Positions 9,280 to 18,066 are shown, numbered from the stretch's first letter. The stretch: DNA of 64,000 nucleotides from Enterobacteriaceae bacterium RIT714 (GCA_009668015.1 WJYB01000008.1:62001-126000), one strand, 5' to 3'. Made by a program: numbers and translations. Notes: a model not told the origin generated them from the sequence alone.

Positions 9280-9891
9280 TTACACCATCAGTGACTGCGC
9301 TGCTAATCTCCTTTTGAAAGCCCGCTCATCTGCAATCTCCATCAATCTTGCTTCTGCTGCAGCCTGGCTGCGCATTCCTGAAAGCGTCACTTTAAAGTCA
9401 TGAGCATTTCCCTGAATGTTCAATGGTAGTGGAATTGATGCGATCAGTGTGTCCTCAAGTTCCCATGGCGCTTCGACAGGTATCCAGTGAACTTTGGCAT
9501 TCTTTTCCATCCAGGAATCAAGCCACTGCTCGCCTGGATGAGTAAATGTCATTCTGGAGCCAGATCCAACCCGGCGTAGGGGAAAGCTGCTTATACCGCT
9601 TAGTAACACGCCAAGTGTGCGCCTGAGCGTTGAACCTGCAGCATTGCCGCTATAGTGGGTTCTAATACGCTTTCTCAGATTCGAGCGACTATTCGGTTTC
9701 CCACGCTGATCTGGCGAAATACCGACGTACAGCAGTGTGTAGCCATCACAGGTAATGCAATTCTCTATCGGTACGCCCGGGGGGATTTCCTTGAACCACC
9801 AAAAATAGACGCCGTTCACTGCGGGAACAGGCGTTGGTTTACTCATGACTTCCATTCTGCTGTAAGTTTTCTCAGGGTAAAATTCGAACAT
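9280..9891 (-). CDS. GIY-YIG nuclease-family protein, prophage cargo
   Basis: This minus-strand gene between ogr and the attachment end encodes 203 residues with a near-complete GIY-YIG set: Gly27-Val-Tyr29, Tyr55-Val-Gly57, Arg74/Arg77 with His79, an acidic Glu144/Glu146 and Asn158. The domain covers about residues 25-160, followed by a charged helical tail. The start at 9891 has an AAGGA ribosome site; a longer start at 9930 and a shorter one at 9846 are possible. It opposes all tail genes, is visibly less GC-rich and is not part of the P2 core, so it looks like an accessory (moron) gene. A defence or exclusion role is inference; no partner methylase is visible. Confidence 0.75.
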   Translation of the reverse strand: MFEFYPEKTYSRMEVMSKPTPVPAVNGVYFWWFKEIPPGVPIENCITCDGYTLLYVGISPDQRGKPNSRSNLRKRIRTHYSGNAAGSTLRRTLGVLLSGISSFPLRRVGSGSRMTFTHPGEQWLDSWMEKNAKVHWIPVEAPWELEDTLIASIPLPLNIQGNAHDFKVTLSGMRSQAAAEARLMEIADERAFKRRLAAQSLMV

Positions 9892-10095
9892 GCGGCTTTC
9901 CTTGCTGACTTTTTTTCTGATTTTATTCATTTGCAGCCAGGATTCGATGGTTTTTGGAAGTGAGAAGGGCGAAAAATCAGGATAAGTGAACTCAGGCTTT
10001 TGCGACTGGATTTAGCGCTGCCGCCATTTTGTCGCCATACAGGGGAGTGAGGTGCTATAAGTGACTGATTTTATGACTAGTAAATTTCAGGCAAC
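9892..10095. other. Prophage-chromosome junction region (attachment site)
   Basis: This non-coding stretch must hold the promoter of the GIY-YIG gene, on its right-hand side reading leftward, and the prophage end. The chromosomal side starts no later than the rybB terminator at 10096-10110. The duplicated core cannot be delimited because the other end of the prophage is outside the window. The terminator half of rybB is a natural candidate for part of the core, because the small RNA remains complete after integration. Confidence 0.55.
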
Positions 10096-10175
10096 AAAAA
10101 ACCCATCAACCTTGAACCAAAATGGCGGGGTTGATGGGCTCCACAAAATGGGGGACATCAAAGAAAAGCAGTGGC
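10096..10175 (-). ncRNA. rybB: RybB small regulatory RNA
   Basis: The minus strand gives an 80-base RNA that agrees almost base for base with E. coli RybB (79 bases). The 5' seed GCCACUGCUUUUCUUUGAUG, which pairs with outer-membrane protein mRNAs, is unchanged. The 3' end is a 10-bp terminator stem (CCCAUCAACC/GGUUGAUGGG) followed by six U. Differences are one extra C after GAUGUCCCC and a change in the terminator loop. RybB is an Hfq-dependent, sigma-E-controlled repressor of porin mRNAs. Its location just after ybjL on the same strand matches K-12. The K-12 neighbour on the other side (rcdA/ybjK) is displaced by the prophage. Confidence 0.95.
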
Positions 10176-10180
10176 AATAG

Positions 10181-10208
10181 TTATGACTGCCTCATCTAAG
10201 AAAAGTTC
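10181..10208 (-). promoter_or_regulatory. Sigma-E promoter of rybB
   Basis: On the minus strand a GAACTT -35 element (10203-10208) and a TCATAA -10 element (10181-10186) are separated by 16 bases and end five bases before the RNA start at 10175. This fits the sigma-E consensus (GGAACTT...TCTGA-like) and the known control of rybB by envelope stress. Confidence 0.75.
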
Positions 10209-10250
10209 TGCGCATCGGAAAAATATTTCAGGGATGCGCAATCTTCAGAG

Positions 10251-11936
10251 TTATCCGAGTGCCGGCCAAATGATGATGATAAGCGTACCGGCCAGGGTGA
10301 GCAGAACGTTAGCGATAGCGTAAGTCCCCGCGTAGCCTAATGCCGGGATATTACTGCGTGCGGTATCGCTGATGATTTCCATTGCCGGTGCGCAGGTGCG
10401 CGCGCCCATCATGGCGCCGAAAAGCATCGCGCGGTTCATCCGTAGCACGTACGCGCCGAACAGGAAGCAGATCACCACAGGTAACAGGCTGACAATTAAA
10501 CCGGCAACCAGCATCTGCCAGCCAACCGCGCCAAGACTGTGTCCAATGCCGCTGCCCGCGCTTAACCCCACGCCCGCCATAAATACCATCAGGCCGAACT
10601 CTTTGACCATATTCAACGCCCCCTGCGGGATGTAGCCAAACGTCGGGTGGTTCGCACGCAGGAAGCCGAGCATGATACCGGCGAACAGCAGTCCGGCGGC
10701 ATTCCCGACACCGAAACTAAAGTTACTGAACTGGAACGTGATCATCCCAATCATCAGGCCGACAATAAAGAAGGCGCAGAAAGCCAGCAGGTCAGTCACC
10801 TGGCTGTGGATGGAGATAAATCCAATGCGGTCTGCCACTGTTTTTACGCGTCGCGCATCGCCGCTCACCTGGAGCACATCGCCTTTGTTTAATACCACAT
10901 TGTCATCAATAGGCATTTCAATCTGGCTGCGGATCACGCGGTTCAGGAAACAGCCATGATCGGTGAGTTTAAGCTGCGCCAGACGACGACCGACGGCATT
11001 GTGGTTTTTCACCACGATCTCTTCGGTGACGATACGCATGTCGAGCAAATCACGGTCGAAAACTTCTTTACCGTTACGGAAGCTGGGGTCGAGGCGGGCA
11101 TGGGCGTCCGGGTAGCCAACCAGAGCAATATCGTCACCCATCTGCAGCACCGCATCGCCGTCCGGGTTTGCCAGAATCCCGTTACGACGAATACGCTCGA
11201 TATAGCAACCGGTCTGACGATAGATACCTAACTCGCGCAGGTTTTTACCGTCGGCCCAGGCCACCAGCTCAGGGCCGACGCGATAGGCGCGGATCACGGG
11301 TAAATAGACTTTGCGTTTAATGTCAGTATCCAGACCGCGCTCGCGGGCAATTTGCTGCGCGCTGGTCTGTAAATCCTGGTGCTGTAATTTTGGCAAGTAT
11401 CGGGCGGCAACGATCAGACTGACCAGCCCAATTAAATAGGTGAGGGCGTAGCCCAGACTGAGGTGATCGAGTGCCAGAGAAAGCTGGTTCCCCGCCATCC
11501 CCGAGTGTCGCAAGGTATCGCCCGCACCCACCAGAACAGGGGTTGAGGTCATCGAGCCCGCAAGCATCCCAGCCGTTAAGCCGATATCCCAGCCAAAGAG
11601 TTTGCCCAAACCGAGAGCAATCACCAGGGCGCTACCGACCATCACCAGCGCCAGCATCAGATAATTTTTGCCGTCGCGAAAGAAAATTGAAAAAAAGTTT
11701 GGACCTGCTTCCACGCCAACACAAAAAATAAACAGCATAAAACCTAAGTTGAGCGCATCCGTGTTAATGCTGAAATGTTGTTGACCTAATAATAATGAGA
11801 CGACTAAAACGCCAATGGAATTACCAAGTTGAACTGAACCCAGGCGTAATTTACCCAGACACAGACCCAGTGCCAGTACAACAAATAATAACAGGATGTA
11901 ATTCCCGTTTAACAAATCTGCGACGTTTATATTCAC
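10251..11936 (-). CDS. ybjL: AspT/YidE-family membrane transporter YbjL
   Basis: The 561-residue product equals E. coli YbjL in length and sequence style. It has two blocks of about five membrane segments (residues 10-180 and 385-560), each with the AspT/YidE/YbjL duplication domain. They flank two soluble RCK_C (TrkA-C) domains at about residues 200-290 and 295-375. Related AspT is an aspartate:alanine exchanger; the substrate of YbjL is not settled, so transport of amino or dicarboxylic acids is family inference. Its stop lies 75 bases from the start of rybB, on the same strand. Confidence 0.93.
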   Translation of the reverse strand: MNINVADLLNGNYILLLFVVLALGLCLGKLRLGSVQLGNSIGVLVVSLLLGQQHFSINTDALNLGFMLFIFCVGVEAGPNFFSIFFRDGKNYLMLALVMVGSALVIALGLGKLFGWDIGLTAGMLAGSMTSTPVLVGAGDTLRHSGMAGNQLSLALDHLSLGYALTYLIGLVSLIVAARYLPKLQHQDLQTSAQQIARERGLDTDIKRKVYLPVIRAYRVGPELVAWADGKNLRELGIYRQTGCYIERIRRNGILANPDGDAVLQMGDDIALVGYPDAHARLDPSFRNGKEVFDRDLLDMRIVTEEIVVKNHNAVGRRLAQLKLTDHGCFLNRVIRSQIEMPIDDNVVLNKGDVLQVSGDARRVKTVADRIGFISIHSQVTDLLAFCAFFIVGLMIGMITFQFSNFSFGVGNAAGLLFAGIMLGFLRANHPTFGYIPQGALNMVKEFGLMVFMAGVGLSAGSGIGHSLGAVGWQMLVAGLIVSLLPVVICFLFGAYVLRMNRAMLFGAMMGARTCAPAMEIISDTARSNIPALGYAGTYAIANVLLTLAGTLIIIIWPALG

Positions 11937-12213
11937 GGAGGCTAACTTCTTGTTTACCGTTAAGCTGTTGAAAGGATGGGGTATTTAGGCTACTGTTTTA
12001 TCCTGTGTGCGAAAGGCGATTGCCCCTTCTACACACGCAGAATATATCCCACGGAACAATAACTGGCCGATAGTCTAATCGCATTGGATATCGAGAGCCA
12101 GTAAAGATCGCGTCACAACGTATGTGCTTTGGCATGGAATGCCACATTGCTTTATCTGACTGGGCGCCCTTTGGCGATTGTGTATTCGATAGAGATGAAG
12201 TCAGGAGGATTTT

Positions 12214-12585
12214 TTGAACATCAAACGAAACTGGGCAGGCATGGTCTGCTGTTTCTTATTATTTACGGTGGTCTGCCTTGTGCTGGCTTTCAAGGTAAAA
12301 GGCGCATTTCGTGCATCTGGTCATCCTGAACTGGGGCTGCTCTTTTTTATCTTACCCGGCATTGTGGCGAGTTTTATCTCGCGCGGGGGAGAAGTGATCA
12401 AACCGTTGATTGGCGCGATGCTGGCAGCACCGTTATGTTTGCTGGTCATGCGGTTGGTCTTTGTGCCGTCGCGTTCGTTCTGGCAAGAGCTGGCATGGCT
12501 ACTGAGCGGGATCTTCTGGTGCGCGCTGGGCGCGTTATGCTTTATGTTCGTGCGCAGTCTGATTCACCGGCGACGCCACAAATAA
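12214..12585 (+). CDS. ybjM: Inner membrane protein YbjM
   Basis: This 123-residue protein has four predicted membrane segments (about residues 7-26, 38-58, 65-87 and 93-113) and matches E. coli YbjM (125 residues; conserved KGAFRASGHPELGLLFFILPG and SFWQELAWLLSGIFWCALGALCF). The start codon is TTG at 12214, preceded by a strong AGGAGG five bases upstream. Function is unknown. It converges with grxA, whose terminator begins within the last bases of ybjM. Confidence 0.88.
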   Translation: MNIKRNWAGMVCCFLLFTVVCLVLAFKVKGAFRASGHPELGLLFFILPGIVASFISRGGEVIKPLIGAMLAAPLCLLVMRLVFVPSRSFWQELAWLLSGIFWCALGALCFMFVRSLIHRRRHK

Positions 12586-12606
12586 AAACGCCCTCCGAAG
12601 AGGGCG
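12583..12606 (-). terminator. Rho-independent terminator of grxA
   Basis: Read on the minus strand, CGCCCTC-ttcg-GAGGGCG (12589-12606) is followed by TTTTTATTT. It lies eight bases after the grxA stop codon. It could also serve the convergent ybjM transcript, though that side lacks a T tract. Confidence 0.85.
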
Positions 12607-12614
12607 CTAAAGCA

Positions 12615-12884
12615 TCACTGGGCAGCAAACAGACCCAGGTTTTCTTTCGCATAGGCTTCAAAATCGGTAAAGCCACCAATATGCGTCTGATCGAGGAAAA
12701 TCTGCGGTACGGTTTCAACCGGTTTACCCACGGTTTTTTCCAGGTCCGCTTTGCTGATGCCTTCGGCGTGAATATCCACATAGCGGAAGTTAAAGTCGTC
12801 ACGCTCGGCAGTCAGTTTTTCTGCCAGTTCTTTAGCGCGTACGCAGTATGGGCAACCCGGGCGTCCAAAAATTACTGCAAACAT
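12615..12884 (-). CDS. grxA: Glutaredoxin 1
   Basis: The 89-residue protein has the dithiol glutaredoxin active site CPYC near the N-terminus (residues 11-14) and the cis-Pro loop ETVPQIF with the GG motif (HIGGFTDF). It is four residues longer than E. coli GrxA (85). It uses glutathione to reduce ribonucleotide reductase, PAPS reductase and oxidised OxyR. In E. coli the gene is OxyR-induced; an OxyR site was not confidently delimited in the 242-base gap to nfsA, which also holds the divergent nfsA promoter. The K-12 gene ybjC, normally in this gap, is not seen. Confidence 0.95.
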   Translation of the reverse strand: MFAVIFGRPGCPYCVRAKELAEKLTAERDDFNFRYVDIHAEGISKADLEKTVGKPVETVPQIFLDQTHIGGFTDFEAYAKENLGLFAAQ

Positions 12885-13126
12885 TTCTCTCTCCTTAAAC
12901 CTAAGCCTGTCGGCGAATACGGCTATAGTGCACGATAACCTGTCCTCATGAAAAGCAGGTTTTACCTGTCGCTTTAATAACTTTACCCATCATACGGCAC
13001 ATCTATCACTTCTCACTCGCTGGATGAAGCATTCATCATATCAGGCTATGTTTCGCCAATTACAGGCCGCGTATCTTTGCCTATACTGGCTGCCTGACCG
13101 TAAAAAGAGAAATGAAGAGAGACGAG

Positions 13127-13849
13127 ATGACGCCGACGATTGATGTAATACGTTCCCACCGTTCTGTTCGCCAGTTTACCGATCGGCCGATTACGGATGC
13201 AGAGCGGGAGGCCATTGTGGCGAGTGCCCAGGCAACCTCCAGCTCCAGTTTTTTGCAATGCAGTTCGATCATTCGTATTACCGATCCGGCACTGCGTGAG
13301 CAACTGGTCACGCTGACGGGCGGCCAAAAGCATGTGGCTCAGGCGGCTGAGTTTTGGGTGTTTTGCGCTGATTTCAACCGTCACCTGCAGATTTGCCCGG
13401 ATGCGCAGCTTGGTCTGGCGGAGCAACTGCTGTTGGGCGTGGTTGATACCGCGCTGATGGCACAAAACGCGCTGACAGCAGCAGAGTCATTAGGGTTAGG
13501 CGGTGTCTATATCGGCGGTATTCGCAACAGTATTGATGCGGTGACCGAGCTTTTGCAGTTGCCAAAACATGTTCTCCCGCTGTTTGGCCTGTGCCTCGGC
13601 TGGCCGGCGGACAACCCGGACAGCAAACCGCGTCTGCCAGCCGCGTTAGTGATGCACGAAAATCGCTATCAACCGATGGATAAAGAGATTCTGGCGCAAT
13701 ACGACGAAGAGATGGCGAACTACTATCTGTCGCGCGCCAGCAATAATCGTCGCGATACCTGGAGCGATCATATCCGCCGCACCATCATCAAAGAAAATCG
13801 CCCGTTTATTCTCGACTATTTGCATAAACAGGGCTGGGCTGTGCGATAA
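13127..13849 (+). CDS. nfsA: Oxygen-insensitive NADPH nitroreductase NfsA
   Basis: The 240-residue product equals E. coli NfsA in length, with family features [10 protein letters not shown] (FMN-phosphate binding), [15 protein letters not shown], and [23 protein letters not shown]. NfsA reduces nitroaromatics, quinones and chromate by two-electron steps using FMN and NADPH. ATG 13127 is preferred by length and a purine-rich ribosome site; an in-frame ATG 15 bases upstream is possible. It leads the nfsA-rimK-ybjN group. In E. coli SoxS/MarA/Rob activate from upstream of ybjC; no such box was defined here. Confidence 0.94.
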   Translation: MTPTIDVIRSHRSVRQFTDRPITDAEREAIVASAQATSSSSFLQCSSIIRITDPALREQLVTLTGGQKHVAQAAEFWVFCADFNRHLQICPDAQLGLAEQLLLGVVDTALMAQNALTAAESLGLGGVYIGGIRNSIDAVTELLQLPKHVLPLFGLCLGWPADNPDSKPRLPAALVMHENRYQPMDKEILAQYDEEMANYYLSRASNNRRDTWSDHIRRTIIKENRPFILDYLHKQGWAVR

Positions 13850-13919
13850 GCCCATTCATCCTGCGCCAGCCTGCGTGTATGATACGCAGGCTTTTATCGA
13901 GTCTTTAGAGAGGTGCAGG

Positions 13920-14822
13920 GTGAAAATTGCCATTTTGTCCCGGGATGGAACGCTCTATTCGTGTAAACGTCTGCTTGAAGCCGCCAACAAGCGTGGCCAT
14001 CTGGTTGAGATCCTCGATCCGCTGTCCTGCTATATGAACATCAGCCCGGCGGCGTCCTCTATTCATTATAAAGGCCGCCATCTGCCGCATTTTGACGCAG
14101 TGATCCCCCGCATTGGTTCGCAGATCACCTTCTACGGCACTGCCGCCTTGCGTCAGTTTGAAATGCTCGGCAGTTATCCCCTGAATGAATCCGTTGCGAT
14201 TACGCGCGCCCGCGATAAGTTGCGCTCTCTGCAATTGCTGGCCCGTCAGGGGATCGATCTGCCCATTACGGGCATTGCACACTCTCCTGATGACACCAGC
14301 GATCTCATCGACATGGTGGGCGGCGCGCCACTGGTGGTGAAACTGGTTGAGGGTACGCAAGGGATTGGTGTGGTGCTGGCCGAAACCCGCCAGGCCGCGG
14401 AGAGTGTCATCGACGCCTTTCGCGGTTTGAATGCGCATATTCTGGTGCAGGAATATATCGAAGAGGCAAAAGGGCGGGATATTCGCTGTCTGGTGGTGGG
14501 TAACGAAGTGGTTGCGGCCATTGAGCGCCAGGCCAAAGAGGGGGATTTCCGTTCTAATTTGCATCGCGGCGGCGTGGCGCGGGTGGCGAATATTACCGAG
14601 CGTGAACGGGAAATTGCCATTAAAGCCGCGCAGACGCTTGGGCTGGATATTGCGGGCGTCGATATTCTGCGCGCCAGGCGTGGGCCGCTGGTGATGGAAG
14701 TGAATTCGTCACCCGGTCTCGAAGGCATTGAGAAAACCACGGGCGTGGATATCGCCGGTAAAATGATTTCGTGGATTGAACGCCATGCCACGCCAGGCTT
14801 CTGCCTTAAAACGGGTGGTTAG
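13920..14822 (+). CDS. rimK: ATP-grasp ligase RimK (ribosomal protein S6 glutamylation)
   Basis: RimK adds glutamate residues to the C-terminus of ribosomal protein S6 and can synthesise poly-glutamate. The 300-residue product matches E. coli exactly in length when started at GTG 13920 ([14 protein letters not shown]), preceded by GAGAGG. ATP-grasp features are visible: [15 protein letters not shown] (glycine-rich loop, about residues 141-155), [17 protein letters not shown] and the Mg-binding [12 protein letters not shown] near residue 260. It lies 70 bases after nfsA. Confidence 0.95.
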   Translation: MKIAILSRDGTLYSCKRLLEAANKRGHLVEILDPLSCYMNISPAASSIHYKGRHLPHFDAVIPRIGSQITFYGTAALRQFEMLGSYPLNESVAITRARDKLRSLQLLARQGIDLPITGIAHSPDDTSDLIDMVGGAPLVVKLVEGTQGIGVVLAETRQAAESVIDAFRGLNAHILVQEYIEEAKGRDIRCLVVGNEVVAAIERQAKEGDFRSNLHRGGVARVANITEREREIAIKAAQTLGLDIAGVDILRARRGPLVMEVNSSPGLEGIEKTTGVDIAGKMISWIERHATPGFCLKTGG

Positions 14823-14877
14823 CGGCATATTTTTTGCGTACCCTAGATGAAGTTTTTTCTTAAGAGGCTGCACTGCT

Positions 14878-15354
14878 ATGGATTTACAGGTCGTTCCCAC
14901 GCTGGATACGTTACGTCATTGGCTCGACGATGCTGGTATCACCTATTTTGAGTGTGATTCTTGCCAGGCGTTGCACCTGCCACACATGCAAAACTTCGAC
15001 GGCGTGTTCGATGCCAAAATCGATCTGATCAACGACGTTATCCTCTTCTCCGCGCTGGCGGAGGTGAAACCCTCGGCGTTGCTGGCGCTGGCCTCCGATT
15101 TGTCTGCGATCAATGCCAGTTCTTTGACGGTGAAAGCATTTCTCGACATACAGGATGATAATCTGCCAAAGCTGGTGGTTTGCCAGTCTTTATTCGCCGG
15201 AGCCGGGCTGTCATTTAAACAGTTTTCCTGGTTTATGCGCATGAGCGAAGAGCAGATATCCATGGTGATGCTGGAAGCCAGCTCACATCATCTGCTCTTT
15301 ACCACCGACGAGGAGATGGAGAATAACGATTCACGCGATACGTTTCTCCACTAA
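14878..15354 (+). CDS. ybjN: YbjN family sensory/transduction regulator
   Basis: The 158-residue product has the length and sequence of E. coli YbjN (MDLQVVPTLDTLRHWLDDAGITYFECDSCQALHLP). It is an acidic, cytoplasmic, chaperone-like fold of the type III secretion chaperone type. Altered YbjN levels affect motility and stress phenotypes in E. coli, but its biochemical role is unresolved. It is the last gene of the nfsA-rimK-ybjN run. Confidence 0.92.
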   Translation: MDLQVVPTLDTLRHWLDDAGITYFECDSCQALHLPHMQNFDGVFDAKIDLINDVILFSALAEVKPSALLALASDLSAINASSLTVKAFLDIQDDNLPKLVVCQSLFAGAGLSFKQFSWFMRMSEEQISMVMLEASSHHLLFTTDEEMENNDSRDTFLH

Positions 15355-15712
15355 GACTCCCCCGCCCTTAACGCAGTCGCTGCCATGGCGGCTGCATTAC
15401 ACCACTTTTTCTGCTGTCATTAACCTTTCTTTAAAGAATTATTCACCTCCTCTCGCGCCGTTTCGGCTTATCACATAGACAGATCCTGCATAAAAAATTG
15501 ATAAAAGGCGTTTTTTAATCTGGGCTATAGCCTGGGGCACGGGCTACAGTTATTCTTGCGGAGCTTAAAAAAGCGAGCAAAAACTGCCAGAAGATTTTTT
15601 CTTTTGCGGCAGGCAGAGCGACAAAATATGCATGATTCTTGCATACCACCAATTGCATGGTTTTAGTTCGTTTGTTAACAACAGTTAACGAGCTTTCATA
15701 AGGAATAACGAT
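15355..15712 (+). other. potF upstream region (358 bases, no gene)
   Basis: No credible coding frame is present. A GU-containing hairpin (GCAGTCGC/GCGGCTGC, about 15373-15395) could end the ybjN transcript. The rest is AT-rich and carries the potF control region, including a sigma-54-like element and an inverted GTTAAC-AACA-GTTAAC motif just before the ribosome site. The long regulatory region fits the nitrogen control of potFGHI known in E. coli. Confidence 0.6.
15628..15643 (+). promoter_or_regulatory. Possible sigma-54 promoter of potF
   Basis: ATGCATG-ATTC-TTGCA resembles the sigma-54 pattern TGGCACG-N4-TTGCW; the -12 half is exact and the -24 half keeps only one of the two key G. The potF operon is a known Ntr-regulated, sigma-54-dependent operon in E. 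coli, and this lies 70 bases before the ATG. The weak -24 element keeps confidence moderate. Confidence 0.4.
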
Positions 15713-16825
15713 ATGATCGCCTTAAATAAAAAATGGTTATCGGGTCTGGTTGCGGGTGCTCTGATGGCTGTCTCTGCCGGCACGCTCGCTGCGGAACAAA
15801 AAACGCTGCATATCTATAACTGGTCTGATTATATTGCGCCGGATACGGTCGCGAATTTTGAAAAAGAGACCGGGATTAAAGTGGTTTACGATGTCTTCGA
15901 CTCTAACGAAGTGCTGGAAGGCAAGCTGATGGCGGGGAGCACCGGCTTTGACCTGGTGGTTCCGTCTGCCAGTTTCCTTGAGCGCCAGTTAACCGCAGGC
16001 GTTTTTCAGCCGCTGGATAAAAGCAAACTCCCTAACTGGAAAAACCTCGATCCCGAACTGCTGAAACTGATCGCCAAACACGATCCGGAAAATAAATTCG
16101 CCATGCCGTATATGTGGGCGACCACCGGTATTGGCTATAACGTCGATAAAGTGAAGAAAGCGCTCGGCACTGATGCGCCGGTGAACAGCTGGGATCTGGT
16201 GCTGAAACCCGAAAACCTCGAAAAACTGAAAAGCTGCGGCGTCTCCTTCCTCGATGCCCCGGAGGAAATCTTCGCCACGGTGCTGAACTACCTGGGTAAA
16301 GATCCGAACAGCACCAAAGCGGATGATTACACCGGCCCGGCGACCGATCTGCTGCTGAAGCTGCGTCCGAACATTCGTTACTTCCACTCCTCGCAGTACA
16401 TCAACGATCTGGCCAACGGCGATATTTGCGTGGCGATTGGCTGGGCGGGTGACGTGTGGCAAGCGGCGAACCGCGCCAAAGAGGCGAAGAATGGGGTGAA
16501 TATCTCTTACTCCATTCCGAAAGAGGGCGCGATGGCGTTCTTCGACGTCTTTGCAATGCCTGCGGATGCCAAAAATAAGGATGAAGCCTATCAGTTCCTG
16601 AACTATCTGCTGCGTCCGGACGTTGTTGCTCATATCTCCGATCACGTCTTCTACGCCAACGCCAACAAAGAAGCGACGCCGCTGGTGAGCGCGGAAGTAC
16701 GCGACAATCCGGGGATTTATCCACCGGCAGACGTGCGCGCCAAAATGTTCACGCTGAAAGTGCAGGATCCGAAAATCGACCGCGTGCGCACCCGCGCATG
16801 GACGAAGGTGAAAAGCGGTAAATAA
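15713..16825 (+). CDS. potF: Putrescine-binding periplasmic protein PotF
   Basis: The 370-residue product equals E. coli PotF in length. It has a Sec signal peptide (basic start, hydrophobic residues 10-26, cleavage after TLAA) and the spermidine/putrescine-binding fold (NWSDYIAPDT, FDLVVPSASFLERQ, AMPYMWATTGIGYN, AIGWAGDVWQA). It delivers putrescine to PotGHI. A pair of hairpins separates it from potG, likely raising its transcript level relative to the membrane components, as expected for a binding protein. Confidence 0.96.
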   Translation: MIALNKKWLSGLVAGALMAVSAGTLAAEQKTLHIYNWSDYIAPDTVANFEKETGIKVVYDVFDSNEVLEGKLMAGSTGFDLVVPSASFLERQLTAGVFQPLDKSKLPNWKNLDPELLKLIAKHDPENKFAMPYMWATTGIGYNVDKVKKALGTDAPVNSWDLVLKPENLEKLKSCGVSFLDAPEEIFATVLNYLGKDPNSTKADDYTGPATDLLLKLRPNIRYFHSSQYINDLANGDICVAIGWAGDVWQAANRAKEAKNGVNISYSIPKEGAMAFFDVFAMPADAKNKDEAYQFLNYLLRPDVVAHISDHVFYANANKEATPLVSAEVRDNPGIYPPADVRAKMFTLKVQDPKIDRVRTRAWTKVKSGK

Positions 16826-16839
16826 TCGCATTTTGTCGT

Positions 16840-16891
16840 CCCGGGCGGCATCGCTCGGCCCGGGAACAGGCGCACTGTTACGGTGCGCCTG
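16840..16891 (+). repeat. Two consecutive hairpins between potF and potG
   Basis: CCCGGGC (16840-16846) pairs with GCCCGGG (16858-16864), and CAGGCGCAC (16867-16875) pairs perfectly with GTGCGCCTG (16883-16891). Neither is followed by a strong T tract. They resemble the intercistronic stem-loops that protect upstream mRNA or partially terminate transcription in transport operons. Confidence 0.75.
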
Positions 16892-16923
16892 CACCAGTTT
16901 TGATTTATGCCGGAGAGCACCCC

Positions 16924-18057
16924 GTGAACGAAACGATCCCCCGCCCGCAGGCGAAAACCCGTAAAGCGCTCACCCCGCTTCTTGAAGTCCGTAACCTGAC
17001 CAAATCTTTCGACGGCCAGCACGCCGTGGACGATGTCAGCCTGACGATTTATAAAGGCGAAATTTTTGCCCTGCTTGGCGCATCGGGCTGCGGTAAATCC
17101 ACGCTGCTGCGCATGCTTGCGGGTTTTGAACAACCGACCTCCGGGCAAATTATGCTCGACGGTGTCGACCTGTCGCGCGTTCCGCCCTATGAACGCCCGA
17201 TCAATATGATGTTTCAGTCCTATGCCCTGTTCCCGCACATGACGGTGGAGCAGAACATTGCGTTTGGCCTGAAACAGGACAAATTGCCGAAAGCGGAAAT
17301 CAACGCCCGCGTGGCTGAAATGCTGAGTCTGGTGCATATGCAGGAGTTCGCGAAGCGCAAACCGCATCAGCTCTCTGGCGGTCAGCGTCAGCGTGTGGCA
17401 CTGGCGCGAAGCCTCGCTAAACGCCCAAAACTGCTGCTGCTCGACGAGCCAATGGGGGCGCTGGATAAAAAACTGCGCGACCGCATGCAGCTTGAAGTGG
17501 TGGATATCCTGGAGCGCGTGGGCGCCACCTGTGTGATGGTGACGCACGATCAGGAAGAAGCCATGACGATGGCCGGCCGTATTGCGATCATGAACCGCGG
17601 CAAGTTCGTGCAAATCGGCGAGCCGGAGGAGATCTACGAGCATCCGACCACGCGTTACAGCGCCGAGTTTATCGGTTCCGTTAACGTCTTCGAAGGGCTG
17701 CTGAAAGATCGTCAAGAGGATGGCCTGGTGATTGAATCGCCGGGGCTGGTGCACCCGTTGAAGGTCGATCCCGATGCGTCGGTGATGGATAACGTGCCCG
17801 TCTATGTGGCGCTGCGTCCGGAAAAAATCATGCTCTGCGAGGAGCCGCCAGCCGATGGTTATAACTTTGCTGTCGGTGAAGTGGTGCATATCGCTTACCT
17901 TGGCGATCTCTCCATTTATCACGTTCGACTCAAAAGCGGGCAGATGATTAGCGCCCAGTTGCAGAATGAACACCGCTACCGTAAAGGACTGCCGACCTGG
18001 GGCGACGAAGTGCGCCTGTGCTGGGATGCGGACAGCTGCGTCGTGCTGACGGTATAG
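16924..18057 (+). CDS. potG: Putrescine ABC transporter ATP-binding protein PotG
   Basis: The 377-residue ATPase carries Walker A GASGCGKST, the Q-loop MMFQSYALFP, signature LSGGQRQRVALARSLAK, Walker B LLLLDEPMGALD and the switch His in MVTHDQEEAM. A C-terminal TOBE domain covers about residues 290-375. GTG 16924, preceded by CCGGAGAG, gives the E. coli length and start (MNETIPRPQAKTRKAL). It energises putrescine import with PotH and PotI. Confidence 0.96.
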   Translation: MNETIPRPQAKTRKALTPLLEVRNLTKSFDGQHAVDDVSLTIYKGEIFALLGASGCGKSTLLRMLAGFEQPTSGQIMLDGVDLSRVPPYERPINMMFQSYALFPHMTVEQNIAFGLKQDKLPKAEINARVAEMLSLVHMQEFAKRKPHQLSGGQRQRVALARSLAKRPKLLLLDEPMGALDKKLRDRMQLEVVDILERVGATCVMVTHDQEEAMTMAGRIAIMNRGKFVQIGEPEEIYEHPTTRYSAEFIGSVNVFEGLLKDRQEDGLVIESPGLVHPLKVDPDASVMDNVPVYVALRPEKIMLCEEPPADGYNFAVGEVVHIAYLGDLSIYHVRLKSGQMISAQLQNEHRYRKGLPTWGDEVRLCWDADSCVVLTV

Positions 18058-18066
18058 GGAGGGGCA

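Larger units (their letters stand above)
1..10095. mobile_element. P2-like prophage, tail/ogr end (continues left of window)
   Basis: A block of P2-type tail genes in the canonical late order (J end, I, H, fibre assembly, FI, FII, E/E', T, U, D, ogr) fills this region, all on the plus strand and mostly with overlapping starts and stops. In P2 the attachment site lies just beyond ogr, so this is one end of an integrated prophage; integrase, repressor, replication, capsid and lysis genes would lie to the left. The exact right boundary is inferred: the first recognisable chromosomal element is the small RNA gene rybB, whose 3' end is at 10096. All visible tail genes are intact, so nothing here shows that the prophage is defective. 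Confidence 0.93.

Noticed and set aside
12129..12329. 66-codon frame starting before ybjM
   Set aside because: It overlaps ybjM in another frame, lacks a ribosome site and has no family match; ybjM starts at TTG 12214 behind AGGAGG.
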